Below, piece by piece: positions 14,648 through 21,038 of a stretch of DNA of 36,755 nucleotides. The position numbers and the translations under genes were made by a program. The notes beneath the pieces were generated by a model. The model ran no database searches. It was not told the DNA's origin and was given only the letters and a program-made list of their open reading frames with translations. The DNA comes from a virus: positions 1 through 36,755 of the IMG/VR virus record IMGVR_UViG_3300031718_000028, one strand, 5' to 3'. Each line of letters opens with the position of its first letter. Position 1 is the stretch's first letter.

Positions 14648-14835
14648 GAACCGCAGAGGTGAAGGTCGAATTTCACACTGCCTACGATCAGGAGAACCGA
14701 TCGCTTTGGGATGTGGCGCTCATTGGCACGGCGAACGGAAAACCCTTCAACGTGCACGGCATGGATTCCCACATTGAAACCGCACTCGCGAACGCCGTGA
14801 GTGCCTTGCTCACCATTTTCGGGATCTACGCATGA
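14644..14835 (+). CDS. Hypothetical protein
   Basis: 63 residues, ATG in an ATGA overlap. The strand-rich part VKVEFHTAYDQENRSLWDVALIG and the helix ETALANAVSALLTIFG suggest a small alpha/beta protein. Coupled to the 33-residue membrane peptide gene that follows. No family recognised. Confidence 0.65.
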   Translation: MRTAEVKVEFHTAYDQENRSLWDVALIGTANGKPFNVHGMDSHIETALANAVSALLTIFGIYA

Positions 14836-14933
14836 CGGAACAAGCGTGCAGGGAGCTCTTCGGCGTCTTCGCGTTCGTCGTGATTTTGGCCGGCTTCGTG
14901 TGCGCGTTTTTGCTCGGGAGATTCACGAAATGA
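14832..14933 (+). CDS. 33-residue single-TM peptide
   Basis: ATG at 14832 overlaps the preceding stop and its own TGA overlaps the start of the rusA-like gene (both ATGA). One hydrophobic helix (VFAFVVILAGFVCAFLLG) lies between a polar head with one Cys and an RFTK tail. Coupling on both sides supports it. Second such tiny membrane gene of the early run, after 11295-11387. Confidence 0.65.
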   Translation: MTEQACRELFGVFAFVVILAGFVCAFLLGRFTK

Positions 14934-15343
14934 GGTTTTCGGTCCCCATGCTTCCGCCGTCGGTGAACCACTACAAGCAGATGCGCCGCGGTGGTGGGAT
15001 GTATCTCACCAAGCAAGCGACGGCGTTTGCGGATCAGACGTTCTTACTCTCGCGCGGGATCATGATCACGGGGAACTTTTACGAGATCGATCTGACTTTC
15101 TATCTCGGACCGAAGCGCCAGAAACTCAGCTCACACGATCTCGATAACTTCATCAAAGTTGCAATCGATGCCCTGGCCCGGGCGCACGTGATCTCGAACG
15201 ACGGGCGGGTGATCGATCTGCACGTGCACAAACGCTTTTGTTCGACCGAGCGCGACGAGCGCACGGAATTCGCTGTGGAAGGGAAACAAATCGATGAGCG
15301 AGCGCTTTTTCAACAAGGGGAGTTACCAGCTCCGTCTCGATGA
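14930..15343 (+). CDS. rusA: RusA-family Holliday junction resolvase
   Basis: 137 residues, ATG at 14930. The N-terminal MLPPSVNHY, then HDLDNFIKVAIDALA and VISNDGRVIDLHVHK, follow the RusA pattern. The metal-binding acids Asp70, Asp72 and Asp91, and Lys76, are all present. RusA dimers cut four-way junctions formed by recombination or replication, as in lambdoid prophages. It is the clearest DNA-metabolism enzyme of the early run; no polymerase or helicase is visible near it. The 3' end overlaps the next gene by 50 bases. Confidence 0.92.
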   Translation: MRFSVPMLPPSVNHYKQMRRGGGMYLTKQATAFADQTFLLSRGIMITGNFYEIDLTFYLGPKRQKLSSHDLDNFIKVAIDALARAHVISNDGRVIDLHVHKRFCSTERDERTEFAVEGKQIDERALFQQGELPAPSR

Positions 15344-15974
15344 CATCCGGCCGAAAGAAGCCAAGCCGGCGAAACGGATTCACCTGAATTGTTCGATGGC
15401 ACTGAGTGAGGATGATCTCGAGTTCGCACCATCGCGGATCCGCCGCATCTGGGAGATCGTCGCGAACCCGAAACTCGACACTTTCCGGATCCCGATGTCG
15501 TCACAGCTGAAAGGGATCGACATCGAGATTTTTGCGATCGAGCCGACAAAGAACACACCGCTCGTGGTCTGCCTCTCGGGTTGCATCTTGCGCGACATTC
15601 ACCTCGATCGCGAGAAGGTCGATACCGAGTGGGAGGTGCGGCTTAATTTCTCCGTCGGCATCACGTGGGACAGTGCGGTCTGGAAGTGGGGAGAGAAGTA
15701 CGTGTTCATGGAATGTTTCGCGAAGTTCTCCCAGTCGCAAGCGGAACTCTTCGACGACAATCCCGCCGATGCCGCAATCGCGACTCCCGAGGCTCAGAGG
15801 CTTCGCGGCGCCGAAGTCGACGATCTAGCCAAGGATCTCGGCACGAACGCGGCAGAGGTCACGGAAACGCCCGCAGTCGACCCTTTACAGACTGATCTGA
15901 AGCCGCGCCGCGGGAAGCGGACCGCGCCGCTCGCATTCAAAGCTTCGAAGGGAGACTCTCGGCCCCATGCCTAG
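15294..15974 (+). CDS. Hypothetical protein overlapping rusA
   Basis: 226 residues, ATG at 15294 with GGAAGGGA upstream, starting inside the rusA-like gene. The first 150 residues alternate beta strands (KRIHLNCSMALSEDDLEF, DTEWEVRLNFSVGITWD) around a helix; the last 70 are acidic then Lys/Arg-rich, probably disordered. No known motif. Position beside a resolvase suggests a recombination accessory role, but sequence alone does not show this. Confidence 0.75.
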   Translation: MSERFFNKGSYQLRLDDIRPKEAKPAKRIHLNCSMALSEDDLEFAPSRIRRIWEIVANPKLDTFRIPMSSQLKGIDIEIFAIEPTKNTPLVVCLSGCILRDIHLDREKVDTEWEVRLNFSVGITWDSAVWKWGEKYVFMECFAKFSQSQAELFDDNPADAAIATPEAQRLRGAEVDDLAKDLGTNAAEVTETPAVDPLQTDLKPRRGKRTAPLAFKASKGDSRPHA

Positions 15975-16251
15975 GTTGCAGTGCCCAACATGCTTTCACT
16001 TTTTCAATCCAGAAGATCCGAAGTTAGATCCGGTCGCGGAATTTTGCAGTCCACGCTGTGCCGCGGTCTCGCAGAACTATTGCGATGCCGGCGAATGGCG
16101 CGTCTGCTTTCGTTGCCGGATCGTGTTTCAGGCACTCGAACCGGACTGGCGTCTCTGTGGGAGTTGTGCACGCGAGCGCACCCGACACTCACGAGATATC
16201 CGCAACTTATGCAAACGCGACATCGATGGTCGAGTGGTTCGGGATCAGTGA
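15967..16251 (+). CDS. Small protein with two Cys4 zinc sites
   Basis: 94 residues, ATG at 15967, overlapping the previous gene by 8 bases. Four Cys pairs, CPTC, CSPRC, CFRC and CGSC, give two probable zinc ribbons in the first 65 residues. The end is basic (RTRHSRDIRNLCKRDIDG). It is the last gene before the T-rich repeat region. A nucleic-acid contact is likely for such basic ribbons but unproven. Confidence 0.75.
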   Translation: MPRLQCPTCFHFFNPEDPKLDPVAEFCSPRCAAVSQNYCDAGEWRVCFRCRIVFQALEPDWRLCGSCARERTRHSRDIRNLCKRDIDGRVVRDQ

Positions 16252-16275
16252 CTTAGCAACTTTGTCCACCGATCC

Positions 16276-16320
16276 ACAGCCATCTACTTCTACGGCTGTT
16301 AGGTTTTGACTTTGTTTTTG
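16276..16320 (+). terminator. Weak terminator
   Basis: ACAGCC (16276-16281) pairs with GGCTGT (16294-16299) around a 12-base loop, followed by a T-rich stretch. It ends the run of genes from 13944 onward, before the 12-base repeats. Confidence 0.4.
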
Positions 16321-16349
16321 ATGTTGTTCTTGACTCTGTTTCTTGATTG
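16302..16349. repeat. Four degenerate 12-bp tandem repeats, T-rich
   Basis: Units start at 16302, 16314, 16326 and 16338. Each begins GTT or GGT and carries TTGA near its centre (TTTTGACTTT, TTTTGATGTT, TTCTTGACTCT, TTTCTTGATTG). This is the most AT-rich piece of the early run. Iterons, a regulator-binding array or a promoter region are all possible. The 125-base gap 16252-16376 has no other gene. Confidence 0.5.
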
Positions 16350-16376
16350 AGATTTTCGCGCGCGCGTTCTCTTTCT

Positions 16377-16574
16377 ATGGCCGACGAATTTCGCAAAGTC
16401 GCACTGAGCATCCGATGCCGGCACAAGCGATGCGATGCGCCACCAGGTCAGGAATGCAACCACTCCCGACCGGGCAATCTGCATCGAGTGCGATGGAACG
16501 ACGCAGCCGAGATCCTGAACAAACGCGCGCAGTTGCAGGACTGGAATCAGCTCTACGGAGAACGGCATGAGTGA
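16377..16574 (+). CDS. Phage zinc-finger protein, C..C....C..H type
   Basis: 65 residues from ATG at 16377, with no Shine-Dalgarno visible. Residues 10-38 carry [18 protein letters not shown] and LHRVRWND. This is the layout of a small zinc finger (C, C, APPG, C, H, R) found in many actinobacterial and other phages. The end is helical. Its last bases overlap the next gene. Confidence 0.7.
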   Translation: MADEFRKVALSIRCRHKRCDAPPGQECNHSRPGNLHRVRWNDAAEILNKRAQLQDWNQLYGERHE

Positions 16575-16953
16575 TCTATCGGTCGAAGAACTAAACGCGC
16601 ACATCAGCCGACGCGCTCTCGAGACTTTGAATCCTCCGCGAGCTCGCCGGCGGCCGCCGGTCTCAACACTGGTCGACATCCCCGCGCCTCCGCCGGCGCC
16701 CGGATCCCTCGAGGAACATCTCGCGGCCGCGAAAGCGAACCGGATCGAGAACCCGGAAAAAACCCGCGTGCTGGATGAGTGCTATCGCCAGCTCGACATT
16801 TTGAATCTCGACGGGTGGAACTTCCGGATCCGCGACACCCACCACTTGAACCGTGCCGGCGTGCACGTCGACCAGCTCGAGCTCAACCGCGTCGTGCTCG
16901 AGACACTCGGGCGCAAAATTCAGGAAGTCATCACGGGGAGGGAAAAACGTTGA
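16567..16953 (+). CDS. Hypothetical protein
   Basis: 128 residues, ATG at 16567, overlapping the previous gene by 8 bases. Helical N-terminus, a Pro/Arg-rich linker ([18 protein letters not shown]), then a helical C-terminal domain with [20 protein letters not shown] and repeated Leu/Val. No known family. Coupled to the next gene by a TTGA overlap. Confidence 0.7.
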   Translation: MSDLSVEELNAHISRRALETLNPPRARRRPPVSTLVDIPAPPPAPGSLEEHLAAAKANRIENPEKTRVLDECYRQLDILNLDGWNFRIRDTHHLNRAGVHVDQLELNRVVLETLGRKIQEVITGREKR

Positions 16954-17225
16954 ACACACGACTTTTAGTTTTCTGCATCGCCTTCGCCGTGCTCTGCGGT
17001 CTCGTGGGCCCGTGGGTTGGTGGTCCTATCGGATTGGCTCTCGTGTACATCTCCGGTTTGTGGAGTGGAGGTGTTCTGCTGATCCTTTTGAACGTGCACC
17101 GCGAGCACAAGTTCCGCGAAGCCGAGCGTCTCGACGATGAACGCATCAGAACAGCCGAGCACGAGCTCGAGCACTTCCAAAAACTCCGCGTCGTGATCGG
17201 AGTCAGCAAAAAGAGGCAATCGTGA
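16950..17225 (+). CDS. Membrane protein with two TM helices and cytoplasmic coiled coil
   Basis: 91 residues. TTG start at 16950 (TTGA overlap) with GGGGAGGG upstream. Helix 1 (LLVFCIAFAVLCGLVGPWV) and helix 2 (IGLALVYISGLWSGGVLLILL) are separated by a short Gly-rich turn. A charged coiled coil follows (EHKFREAERLDDERIRTAEHELEHF). Such small phage membrane proteins occur in lysogeny and lysis modules; no function can be fixed. Confidence 0.7.
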   Translation: MNTRLLVFCIAFAVLCGLVGPWVGGPIGLALVYISGLWSGGVLLILLNVHREHKFREAERLDDERIRTAEHELEHFQKLRVVIGVSKKRQS

Positions 17226-17479
17226 GCGGCCGCCTGATGTCGCAGCGCTATCCCGCGGCTACGATTCAGATCGAGCCTGCCATGACCTTCGCGGAGATCG
17301 CGACCGTGCTCGGAGTCGACAAACAACACGTGTATTTTTGGTTTGTGAGCGGGATCAACAAGATCAGGAAGAACCCGGAAGCATGCCGGCGACTGCTCAA
17401 TTTGTACGAAGCGAAAGAAGCACTCCGAACACATCCGCGCGAGTGGCCCGGTGACGAAGATCCCACCGACACTCTGTAG
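17222..17479 (+). CDS. Small HTH protein resembling sigma factor region 4
   Basis: 85 residues, GTG start in a GTGA overlap. Residues about 20-52, MTFAEIATVLGVDKQHVYFW and INKIRKNP, match the form of an HTH like sigma-70 region 4 (mTfaEIA..lgvs...V......KLR). It is short, with no other domain, so a DNA-binding regulator is the best guess. C-terminus acidic (GDEDPTDTL). Confidence 0.75.
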   Translation: MSGRLMSQRYPAATIQIEPAMTFAEIATVLGVDKQHVYFWFVSGINKIRKNPEACRRLLNLYEAKEALRTHPREWPGDEDPTDTL

Positions 17480-17636
17480 TTCGTGTGGCGAGTCGGTCGA
17501 CGTTTGTAAGTGTCCCGGTCCGCTCGCACGACCGATCACGCCGGCGACGACGAAAGAACTTACCCCGGACGAGCTCAAGACTCAGTTGATTATTGCAATG
17601 TTGCGACTAGGATTCGAGATCTTCAGACGCCGATGA
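17451..17636 (+). CDS. Small zinc-ribbon-like protein
   Basis: 61 residues, GTG at 17451, overlapping the HTH gene by 29 bases in another frame. CSSCGESVDVCKC gives four Cys close to the start, enough for one zinc. A Pro/Thr linker then leads to an amphipathic helix (TQLIIAMLRLGFEIF). Coupled by ATGA to the next gene. Function unknown. Confidence 0.6.
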   Translation: MTKIPPTLCSSCGESVDVCKCPGPLARPITPATTKELTPDELKTQLIIAMLRLGFEIFRRR

Positions 17637-17860
17637 CTCCGGAAGAAAAAATCGAAAAGCGAATCGATGAGCTCGTCGCGATCTACGATCGCTCACCGGT
17701 AGAGATCAAGATGCTGATCACCGAGTGTCGCAAAGGGAATCTGAATCTCGGTCTCACTGCTTTCATTCGCGCACTGTTGACTCTTTCCCCTGTGCCTCTG
17801 ACTCCGGTCGAGATCAAGAATTACGCGATCCTTGCCGACATCCGCAAAAAAGCGAAATGA
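17633..17860 (+). CDS. Small helical protein
   Basis: 75 residues, ATG in an ATGA overlap. Entirely helical by eye: EEKIEKRIDELVAIYDR, then VEIKMLITECRKGN, LTAFIRALLTLS and PVEIKNYAILADIRKK. It may be a small protein-protein or DNA-binding helix bundle. Last gene before a promoter. Confidence 0.65.
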   Translation: MTPEEKIEKRIDELVAIYDRSPVEIKMLITECRKGNLNLGLTAFIRALLTLSPVPLTPVEIKNYAILADIRKKAK

Positions 17861-17917
17861 CACCTGGCCGGTTGGAGAGCTGCGCACTGTACCGTCGGCC
17901 GATGACCTTTCCGGCGA

Positions 17918-17945
17918 TTGACTCCCGCGGCCATTGCGCTAGACT
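17918..17945 (+). promoter_or_regulatory. Sigma-70-type promoter
   Basis: TTGACT (17918-17923), a 16-base spacer and TAGACT (17940-17945) form the best standard promoter in the window. It is followed by about 80 bases of leader before the gene at 18029. It should drive the block that contains the serine recombinase. Confidence 0.65.
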
Positions 17946-18028
17946 GGCCGCATACAAAAAAGCGAACCGAGCGAGTGTTATCAGCACCCACCCGGTTCTA
18001 ACCAGACCGACCTTCACTGGAGGCCAGC

Positions 18029-18262
18029 GTGGCTCAGAAGAATTTATCAGCATTCCTTCCTTCGGATTTTCCACAGTCGACACTAGGCGCAATTGAAACC
18101 ACGATCGGGCGCAAACTGATCGAGGCCGACGTCGTGCGCATGCAGATCGAAGCCCTGCAGTACAGCGCGACGAGCGACCGTTTCGGGCAGTTCATTGCGA
18201 TGGTGATGACCGGACTTTTGATCGGCGCCTGCATCGGTTGCGCGATCGTATCGAGAATGTGA
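18029..18262 (+). CDS. Small protein with C-terminal TM helix
   Basis: 77 residues, GTG at 18029 with CTGGAGG upstream. The N-terminal 50 residues are soluble and helical (LGAIETTIGRKLIEADVVRMQIEA). A single hydrophobic helix (FIAMVMTGLLIGACIGCAIV) ends the protein. First gene after the TTGACT/TAGACT promoter. Function unknown. Confidence 0.7.
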   Translation: MAQKNLSAFLPSDFPQSTLGAIETTIGRKLIEADVVRMQIEALQYSATSDRFGQFIAMVMTGLLIGACIGCAIVSRM

Positions 18263-18287
18263 GTTCCTCCCCCACCCTCCCCCGCGT

Positions 18288-18293
18288 TACACT
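18288..18293 (+). promoter_or_regulatory. Minus-10 hexamer for leaderless gene 18300
   Basis: TACACT six bases before the ATG at 18300, with no ribosome-binding site between. The same sequence stands six or seven bases before two other genes (19416, 19675). Confidence 0.55.
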
Positions 18294-18299
18294 CTCCGC

Positions 18300-18521
18300 A
18301 TGAGCGCGTCCCCTATCAACATCGTTTCGATCGCCTCACCTGGTCAGTGCTCGATCTGCCACCAGAACCCCGCCGCGTATGTGCTCGAGACGTCGGTGAC
18401 GCTCAAAACTTTCGGGTTCAATGGAACCCACTCGATCAAGGTCGCGTTCTGCTCGGTCTGCAAAAAGCAGCTGCAGGACTCGCTAGCCGCACTCGACGCG
18501 GCCGCCGCGCCGCCCGGCTGA
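18300..18521 (+). CDS. Small zinc-ribbon protein, probably leaderless
   Basis: 73 residues from ATG at 18300. CSICHQNPAAYV and, 35 residues later, CSVCKKQL form one probable zinc ribbon around a beta hairpin (VTLKTFGFNGTHSIKVAF). The end is Ala-rich. No Shine-Dalgarno; TACACT six bases upstream points to leaderless translation. Function unknown. Confidence 0.7.
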   Translation: MSASPINIVSIASPGQCSICHQNPAAYVLETSVTLKTFGFNGTHSIKVAFCSVCKKQLQDSLAALDAAAAPPG

Positions 18522-18570
18522 ACCATCCGCCTAACCCCTTCTCTTTCTCGATAACTGCATAAAAGTGCTC

Positions 18571-18576
18571 TAACCT
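18571..18576 (+). promoter_or_regulatory. Minus-10-like hexamer for leaderless gene 18583
   Basis: TAACCT six bases before the ATG at 18583, a weaker match to TAnnnT of the type seen at three nearby genes. Confidence 0.4.
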
Positions 18577-18582
18577 GTGGGC

Positions 18583-18738
18583 ATGAGGGACATTGTTCTT
18601 CAGGCCTTCGCGTTGGGGATCGTGCTCGGTGCCGCGCTCGCGGATGGACTCGGCCGACACGATCGGTTCGAATACTTCGGCGCCGGCGCCGTGATCGCTC
18701 TCGTCGTCGTTCTCCGGAGTACATCGTGGCACGACTGA
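18583..18738 (+). CDS. 51-residue membrane protein ahead of the recombinase
   Basis: ATG at 18583, stop at 18736-18738, overlapping the serine recombinase start by 13 bases. Two hydrophobic stretches (VLQAFALGIVLGAALA; GAGAVIALVVVL) flank a polar charged turn (DGLGRHDRFEYF). No Shine-Dalgarno, but TAACCT lies six bases upstream. Tight overlap supports expression. Function unknown. Confidence 0.6.
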   Translation: MRDIVLQAFALGIVLGAALADGLGRHDRFEYFGAGAVIALVVVLRSTSWHD

Positions 18739-19331
18739 GAGCTGGCCTCTACGCTCGTGTCTCGACCGACGAGCAAGACGAAGGGATGCAGCTCCGCGAG
18801 CTCCGCGAGTTCTGCCATCGCCGCGGCTGGTCGGCCGAGATCTTCGCGGATCCCGGTCATTCCGGCGCGAAAGTCAGCCGGCCCGAGCTCGATCGCATGA
18901 TGAAGTTGTGCCGCGGCCGAAAGCTCGACGTCGTGGTCGTTTATCGCTTCGATCGCTTCGCCAGGTCGACGAAGCAACTGGTCGACGCGCTCGCGGAGTT
19001 TGAGAAACTCGGGATCCAGTTCGTCTCTCTGCACGAACAGGTCGACACGTCGACCGCGAACGGCAAGCTTCTCTTTCACATCTTCGCCGCGATCGCGGAG
19101 TTCGAGCGCGCACTCACCGTCGAGCGGGTGCGGTCCGGCCTGGCGCATGCTCGAGCGAAAGGAAAGATCTGTCACCGGCCGCGCAAGGTTGTGGACGTCG
19201 AAAAGATCCGCGCGCTACGACGCAATGGCGTCGCCTGGCGCGACATCGTGAAGCTGGTGGGGGTTTCCCTTGCCACCGCGAAGCGCGCGCTCCTGATGGC
19301 TCAAAAGCCCCTCTCCGAACGCCTTCAGTAA
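18726..19331 (+). CDS. Serine recombinase, resolvase/invertase family
   Basis: 201 residues, GTG at 18726 with GGAG upstream. The catalytic domain covers about 5-140: Ser13 in YARVSTDEQ and the conserved Arg74 and Arg77 in YRFDRFARST are present. The long helix E follows, then a Hin-type HTH (about 155-190: KIRALRRNGVAWRDIVKLVGVS). Length matches small resolvases and invertases, not large integrases. It may resolve multimers or invert a segment; no pair of crossover sites was spotted. Second recombinase beside the tyrosine integrase at 6320. Confidence 0.92.
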   Translation: MARLRAGLYARVSTDEQDEGMQLRELREFCHRRGWSAEIFADPGHSGAKVSRPELDRMMKLCRGRKLDVVVVYRFDRFARSTKQLVDALAEFEKLGIQFVSLHEQVDTSTANGKLLFHIFAAIAEFERALTVERVRSGLAHARAKGKICHRPRKVVDVEKIRALRRNGVAWRDIVKLVGVSLATAKRALLMAQKPLSERLQ

Positions 19332-19368
19332 GTCCCCTGTTTTCAGTCGAGGGTGTCAAATAAAATTG

Positions 19369-19398
19369 ACGGCTCAAAAGGGGATGTTTTTGAGCCGT
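19369..19398. repeat. Perfect 11-bp inverted repeat after the recombinase
   Basis: ACGGCTCAAAA (19369-19379) and TTTTGAGCCGT (19388-19398) are perfect inverted copies around an eight-base loop. No T-run follows, so a terminator is less likely than an operator or recombinase site. It overlaps a TTGACG and lies just before the TACACT of gene 19416. Confidence 0.6.
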
Positions 19399-19402
19399 GC
19401 GC

Positions 19403-19408
19403 TACACT
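19403..19408 (+). promoter_or_regulatory. Minus-10 hexamer for leaderless gene 19416
   Basis: TACACT seven bases before the ATG at 19416, directly behind the 11-bp inverted repeat. Confidence 0.55.
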
Positions 19409-19415
19409 CTGCCCC

Positions 19416-19655
19416 ATGAGCTTCATGAACTACCGCACCGTGTGTGAGATCCACGGGCAATTGAACTGCCCCGACGCCGCCTGTCGCCGCACTCTTCTCG
19501 TGAAGCGAATTCTCGATCACGCGGTGATGGCACAAGGACAGATCGCGGACTACGACGCGGACAAATGGTCCGAAGATTTTAAGGATCGCGCGGTCCAGCT
19601 CATAGATGAACTCCGCGCCCTGTGCGAAGTCGATCTCGGCAAACGCAATCGCTGA
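19416..19655 (+). CDS. Small Cys-containing protein, probably leaderless
   Basis: 79 residues from ATG at 19416; ATG at 19425 is an alternative. CEIHGQLNCPDAAC near the start gives Cys and His for one metal site. The rest is helical (AVQLIDELRALCEVDLG). TACACT lies seven bases upstream, with no Shine-Dalgarno. Function unknown. Confidence 0.65.
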   Translation: MSFMNYRTVCEIHGQLNCPDAACRRTLLVKRILDHAVMAQGQIADYDADKWSEDFKDRAVQLIDELRALCEVDLGKRNR

Positions 19656-19662
19656 GCTGAGG

Positions 19663-19668
19663 TACACT
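19663..19668 (+). promoter_or_regulatory. Minus-10 hexamer for leaderless gene 19675
   Basis: TACACT six bases before the ATG at 19675, third copy of the same arrangement. Confidence 0.55.
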
Positions 19669-19674
19669 CTGCGG

Positions 19675-19941
19675 ATGACGTCGATCCTCGATCCCAAAAC
19701 TCCCGAGAAACCCGGATCACTTTGGAAGACTGCGTACGTCGTCGCCGGCCAGCGTGGTGCACCTGGTGAGGGGAAGGTGATCTTCGGCATCGTGCACTCG
19801 GAGATGCTGCAGATCACGACGCTGATGACACCCGACCAGGCCGAAGCACTCGCCGCGCAACTGATGCAGATGGCCGCGACGATCCGCTCGGGAATCGTGC
19901 TCGCTTCCCCTTCTACCCCGCACGCTGATGGAGGTCGTTGA
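19675..19941 (+). CDS. Hypothetical protein, probably leaderless
   Basis: 88 residues from ATG at 19675. A beta-rich first half (LWKTAYVVAGQRG, GKVIFGIVHSEMLQI) and a helix (PDQAEALAAQLMQMAATIRSG) make a small alpha/beta protein. No Shine-Dalgarno; TACACT lies six bases upstream. Its stop is directly followed by the next ATG. Function unknown. Confidence 0.65.
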   Translation: MTSILDPKTPEKPGSLWKTAYVVAGQRGAPGEGKVIFGIVHSEMLQITTLMTPDQAEALAAQLMQMAATIRSGIVLASPSTPHADGGR

Positions 19942-20328
19942 ATGTCACGTTTTCGCGGTGAGATTTTTCTCTTCCTGATCACCCTGATCATTTGCTTCTG
20001 TGTGGCGCGGGCACTCGGGGAAGATCCGAAGCCGAAGCCGAAACCAGGCGACGAAGTAAAAGTCACTGAGCTCGAGGCTGCGAAGCTGGGGAAGCTGAAA
20101 GCTCAGATAGATCACGTCGAGGCGCAGAAGGTCATTCTGCAACAGCAATTCGTTCAGCTGCAGTCCCAAGGCTTCCAGATCCAGTCGAAACTCGATGAGC
20201 TGGTGAAGACGATTCAGGCGCGAGTGAAAACTGAGAGTGCCGTCGACGTCGTTTATGACCAGCGCGCCGGCGAAGACGGAATGTTCCGGGTAGCGGCTCC
20301 ACCCAAATCCGCAGAGCCGCCAAAATAA
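19942..20328 (+). CDS. Exported or inner-membrane coiled-coil protein (i-spanin-like layout)
   Basis: 128 residues, ATG at 19942 with GGAGG upstream. N-terminal hydrophobic helix (IFLFLITLIICFCVARA) followed by a charged Pro/Lys spacer (DPKPKPKPGD) and a long Gln/Leu coiled coil (about 45-105). This layout fits inner-membrane spanins of phage lysis, but also other anchored coiled coils; no o-spanin partner was found. It ends convergently, one base from the minus-strand cluster. Confidence 0.7.
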   Translation: MSRFRGEIFLFLITLIICFCVARALGEDPKPKPKPGDEVKVTELEAAKLGKLKAQIDHVEAQKVILQQQFVQLQSQGFQIQSKLDELVKTIQARVKTESAVDVVYDQRAGEDGMFRVAAPPKSAEPPK

Positions 20329-20329
20329 C

Positions 20330-20596
20330 TTATTTCAATCGTTCCGAGTGGCGTGCGATCTTCGCGCTCAGCTCGCGCAGTATGGCGAGTGCCTCGATCT
20401 TCCTGTCCGGATCCTTCCACATCGTGATCAGCACGTCGACGAGATCCTCGAGGTTGTGCAGCTCGAGCTTCGCCTTCAGCTCTTGCAAACTGAGCTCGAG
20501 CATCTGATCCCGTTTCTCGTGCGGCTCGTCGGAGATCAACAGAGTTAGCCGGTGGATCACGTTTTGCGCATCGTGTGCTTCCTTCCACGGAATCAT
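20330..20596 (-). CDS. Small helical protein, last of the minus-strand cluster
   Basis: 88 residues, ATG at 20596 with a weak GAGAG upstream. All helix by eye with Leu-rich heptads (MLELSLQELKAKLELHNLEDLVDVL). Sits 7 bases after the PAS gene and ends convergently with the rightward run. It may bind the PAS protein or act as a late regulator, but no motif proves this. Confidence 0.65.
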   Translation of the reverse strand: MIPWKEAHDAQNVIHRLTLLISDEPHEKRDQMLELSLQELKAKLELHNLEDLVDVLITMWKDPDRKIEALAILRELSAKIARHSERLK

Positions 20597-20603
20597 TTCG
20601 CTC

Positions 20604-21032
20604 TCACTTTTCGAGTTGCTTCGGCGTGGTCGGAAAAACGATCGACACCAGGACCGGATCTCCTTCTGAGTCGAAGAACGGGAACTTTAGAACCGAGTGG
20701 CGGATCGGACGTCTCTCGGTCCCGAGCTGCTGAAAGAAAATGCCGGCGCGGTTGTCGGTCAGGACCTTCTTTTCGGTGCGCCGGATCTCGCGCGGAACTT
20801 TAGGATCCGCGATCTCGATGATCTTGTCGATCGTTTGTCCCACCATCTCGCCAGGCTTACGGCCGTAGAGTTTCAGCGCGACTCGATTCGCGTAGATCAT
20901 CCGGCCGAGTGGATCCTTCACGGTGGCCGCGACCGGGAGAAGCGCGAGGAAGGAGCACAGCAGTTGAAAGTTGCCATTCACTCCGGGGAGTGCCTCGAGG
21001 ATCTCGCTGTCGCTGAGTTTTTCCCAATTCAT
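20604..21032 (-). CDS. Stand-alone PAS-domain protein
   Basis: 142 residues. Residues about 35-135 form one PAS fold: VAATVKDPLGRMIYANRVAL, then LYGRKPGEMVGQTIDKI, then FQQLGTERRPIRHSVLKFP and a last strand VLVSIVF. There is no kinase, GGDEF or HTH domain attached, so it may sense a ligand or redox state and signal by binding a partner. Unusual next to virion genes. The gene lies 6 bases after the transglycosylase gene; the start ATG at 21032 has only a weak ribosome-binding site. Confidence 0.8.
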   Translation of the reverse strand: MNWEKLSDSEILEALPGVNGNFQLLCSFLALLPVAATVKDPLGRMIYANRVALKLYGRKPGEMVGQTIDKIIEIADPKVPREIRRTEKKVLTDNRAGIFFQQLGTERRPIRHSVLKFPFFDSEGDPVLVSIVFPTTPKQLEK

Positions 21033-21038
21033 TGCGAG

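Noticed and set aside
19942-20328. Naming the coiled-coil protein as spanin
   Set aside because: Layout fits, but no lipoprotein partner is nested or adjacent, so only the layout is reported.
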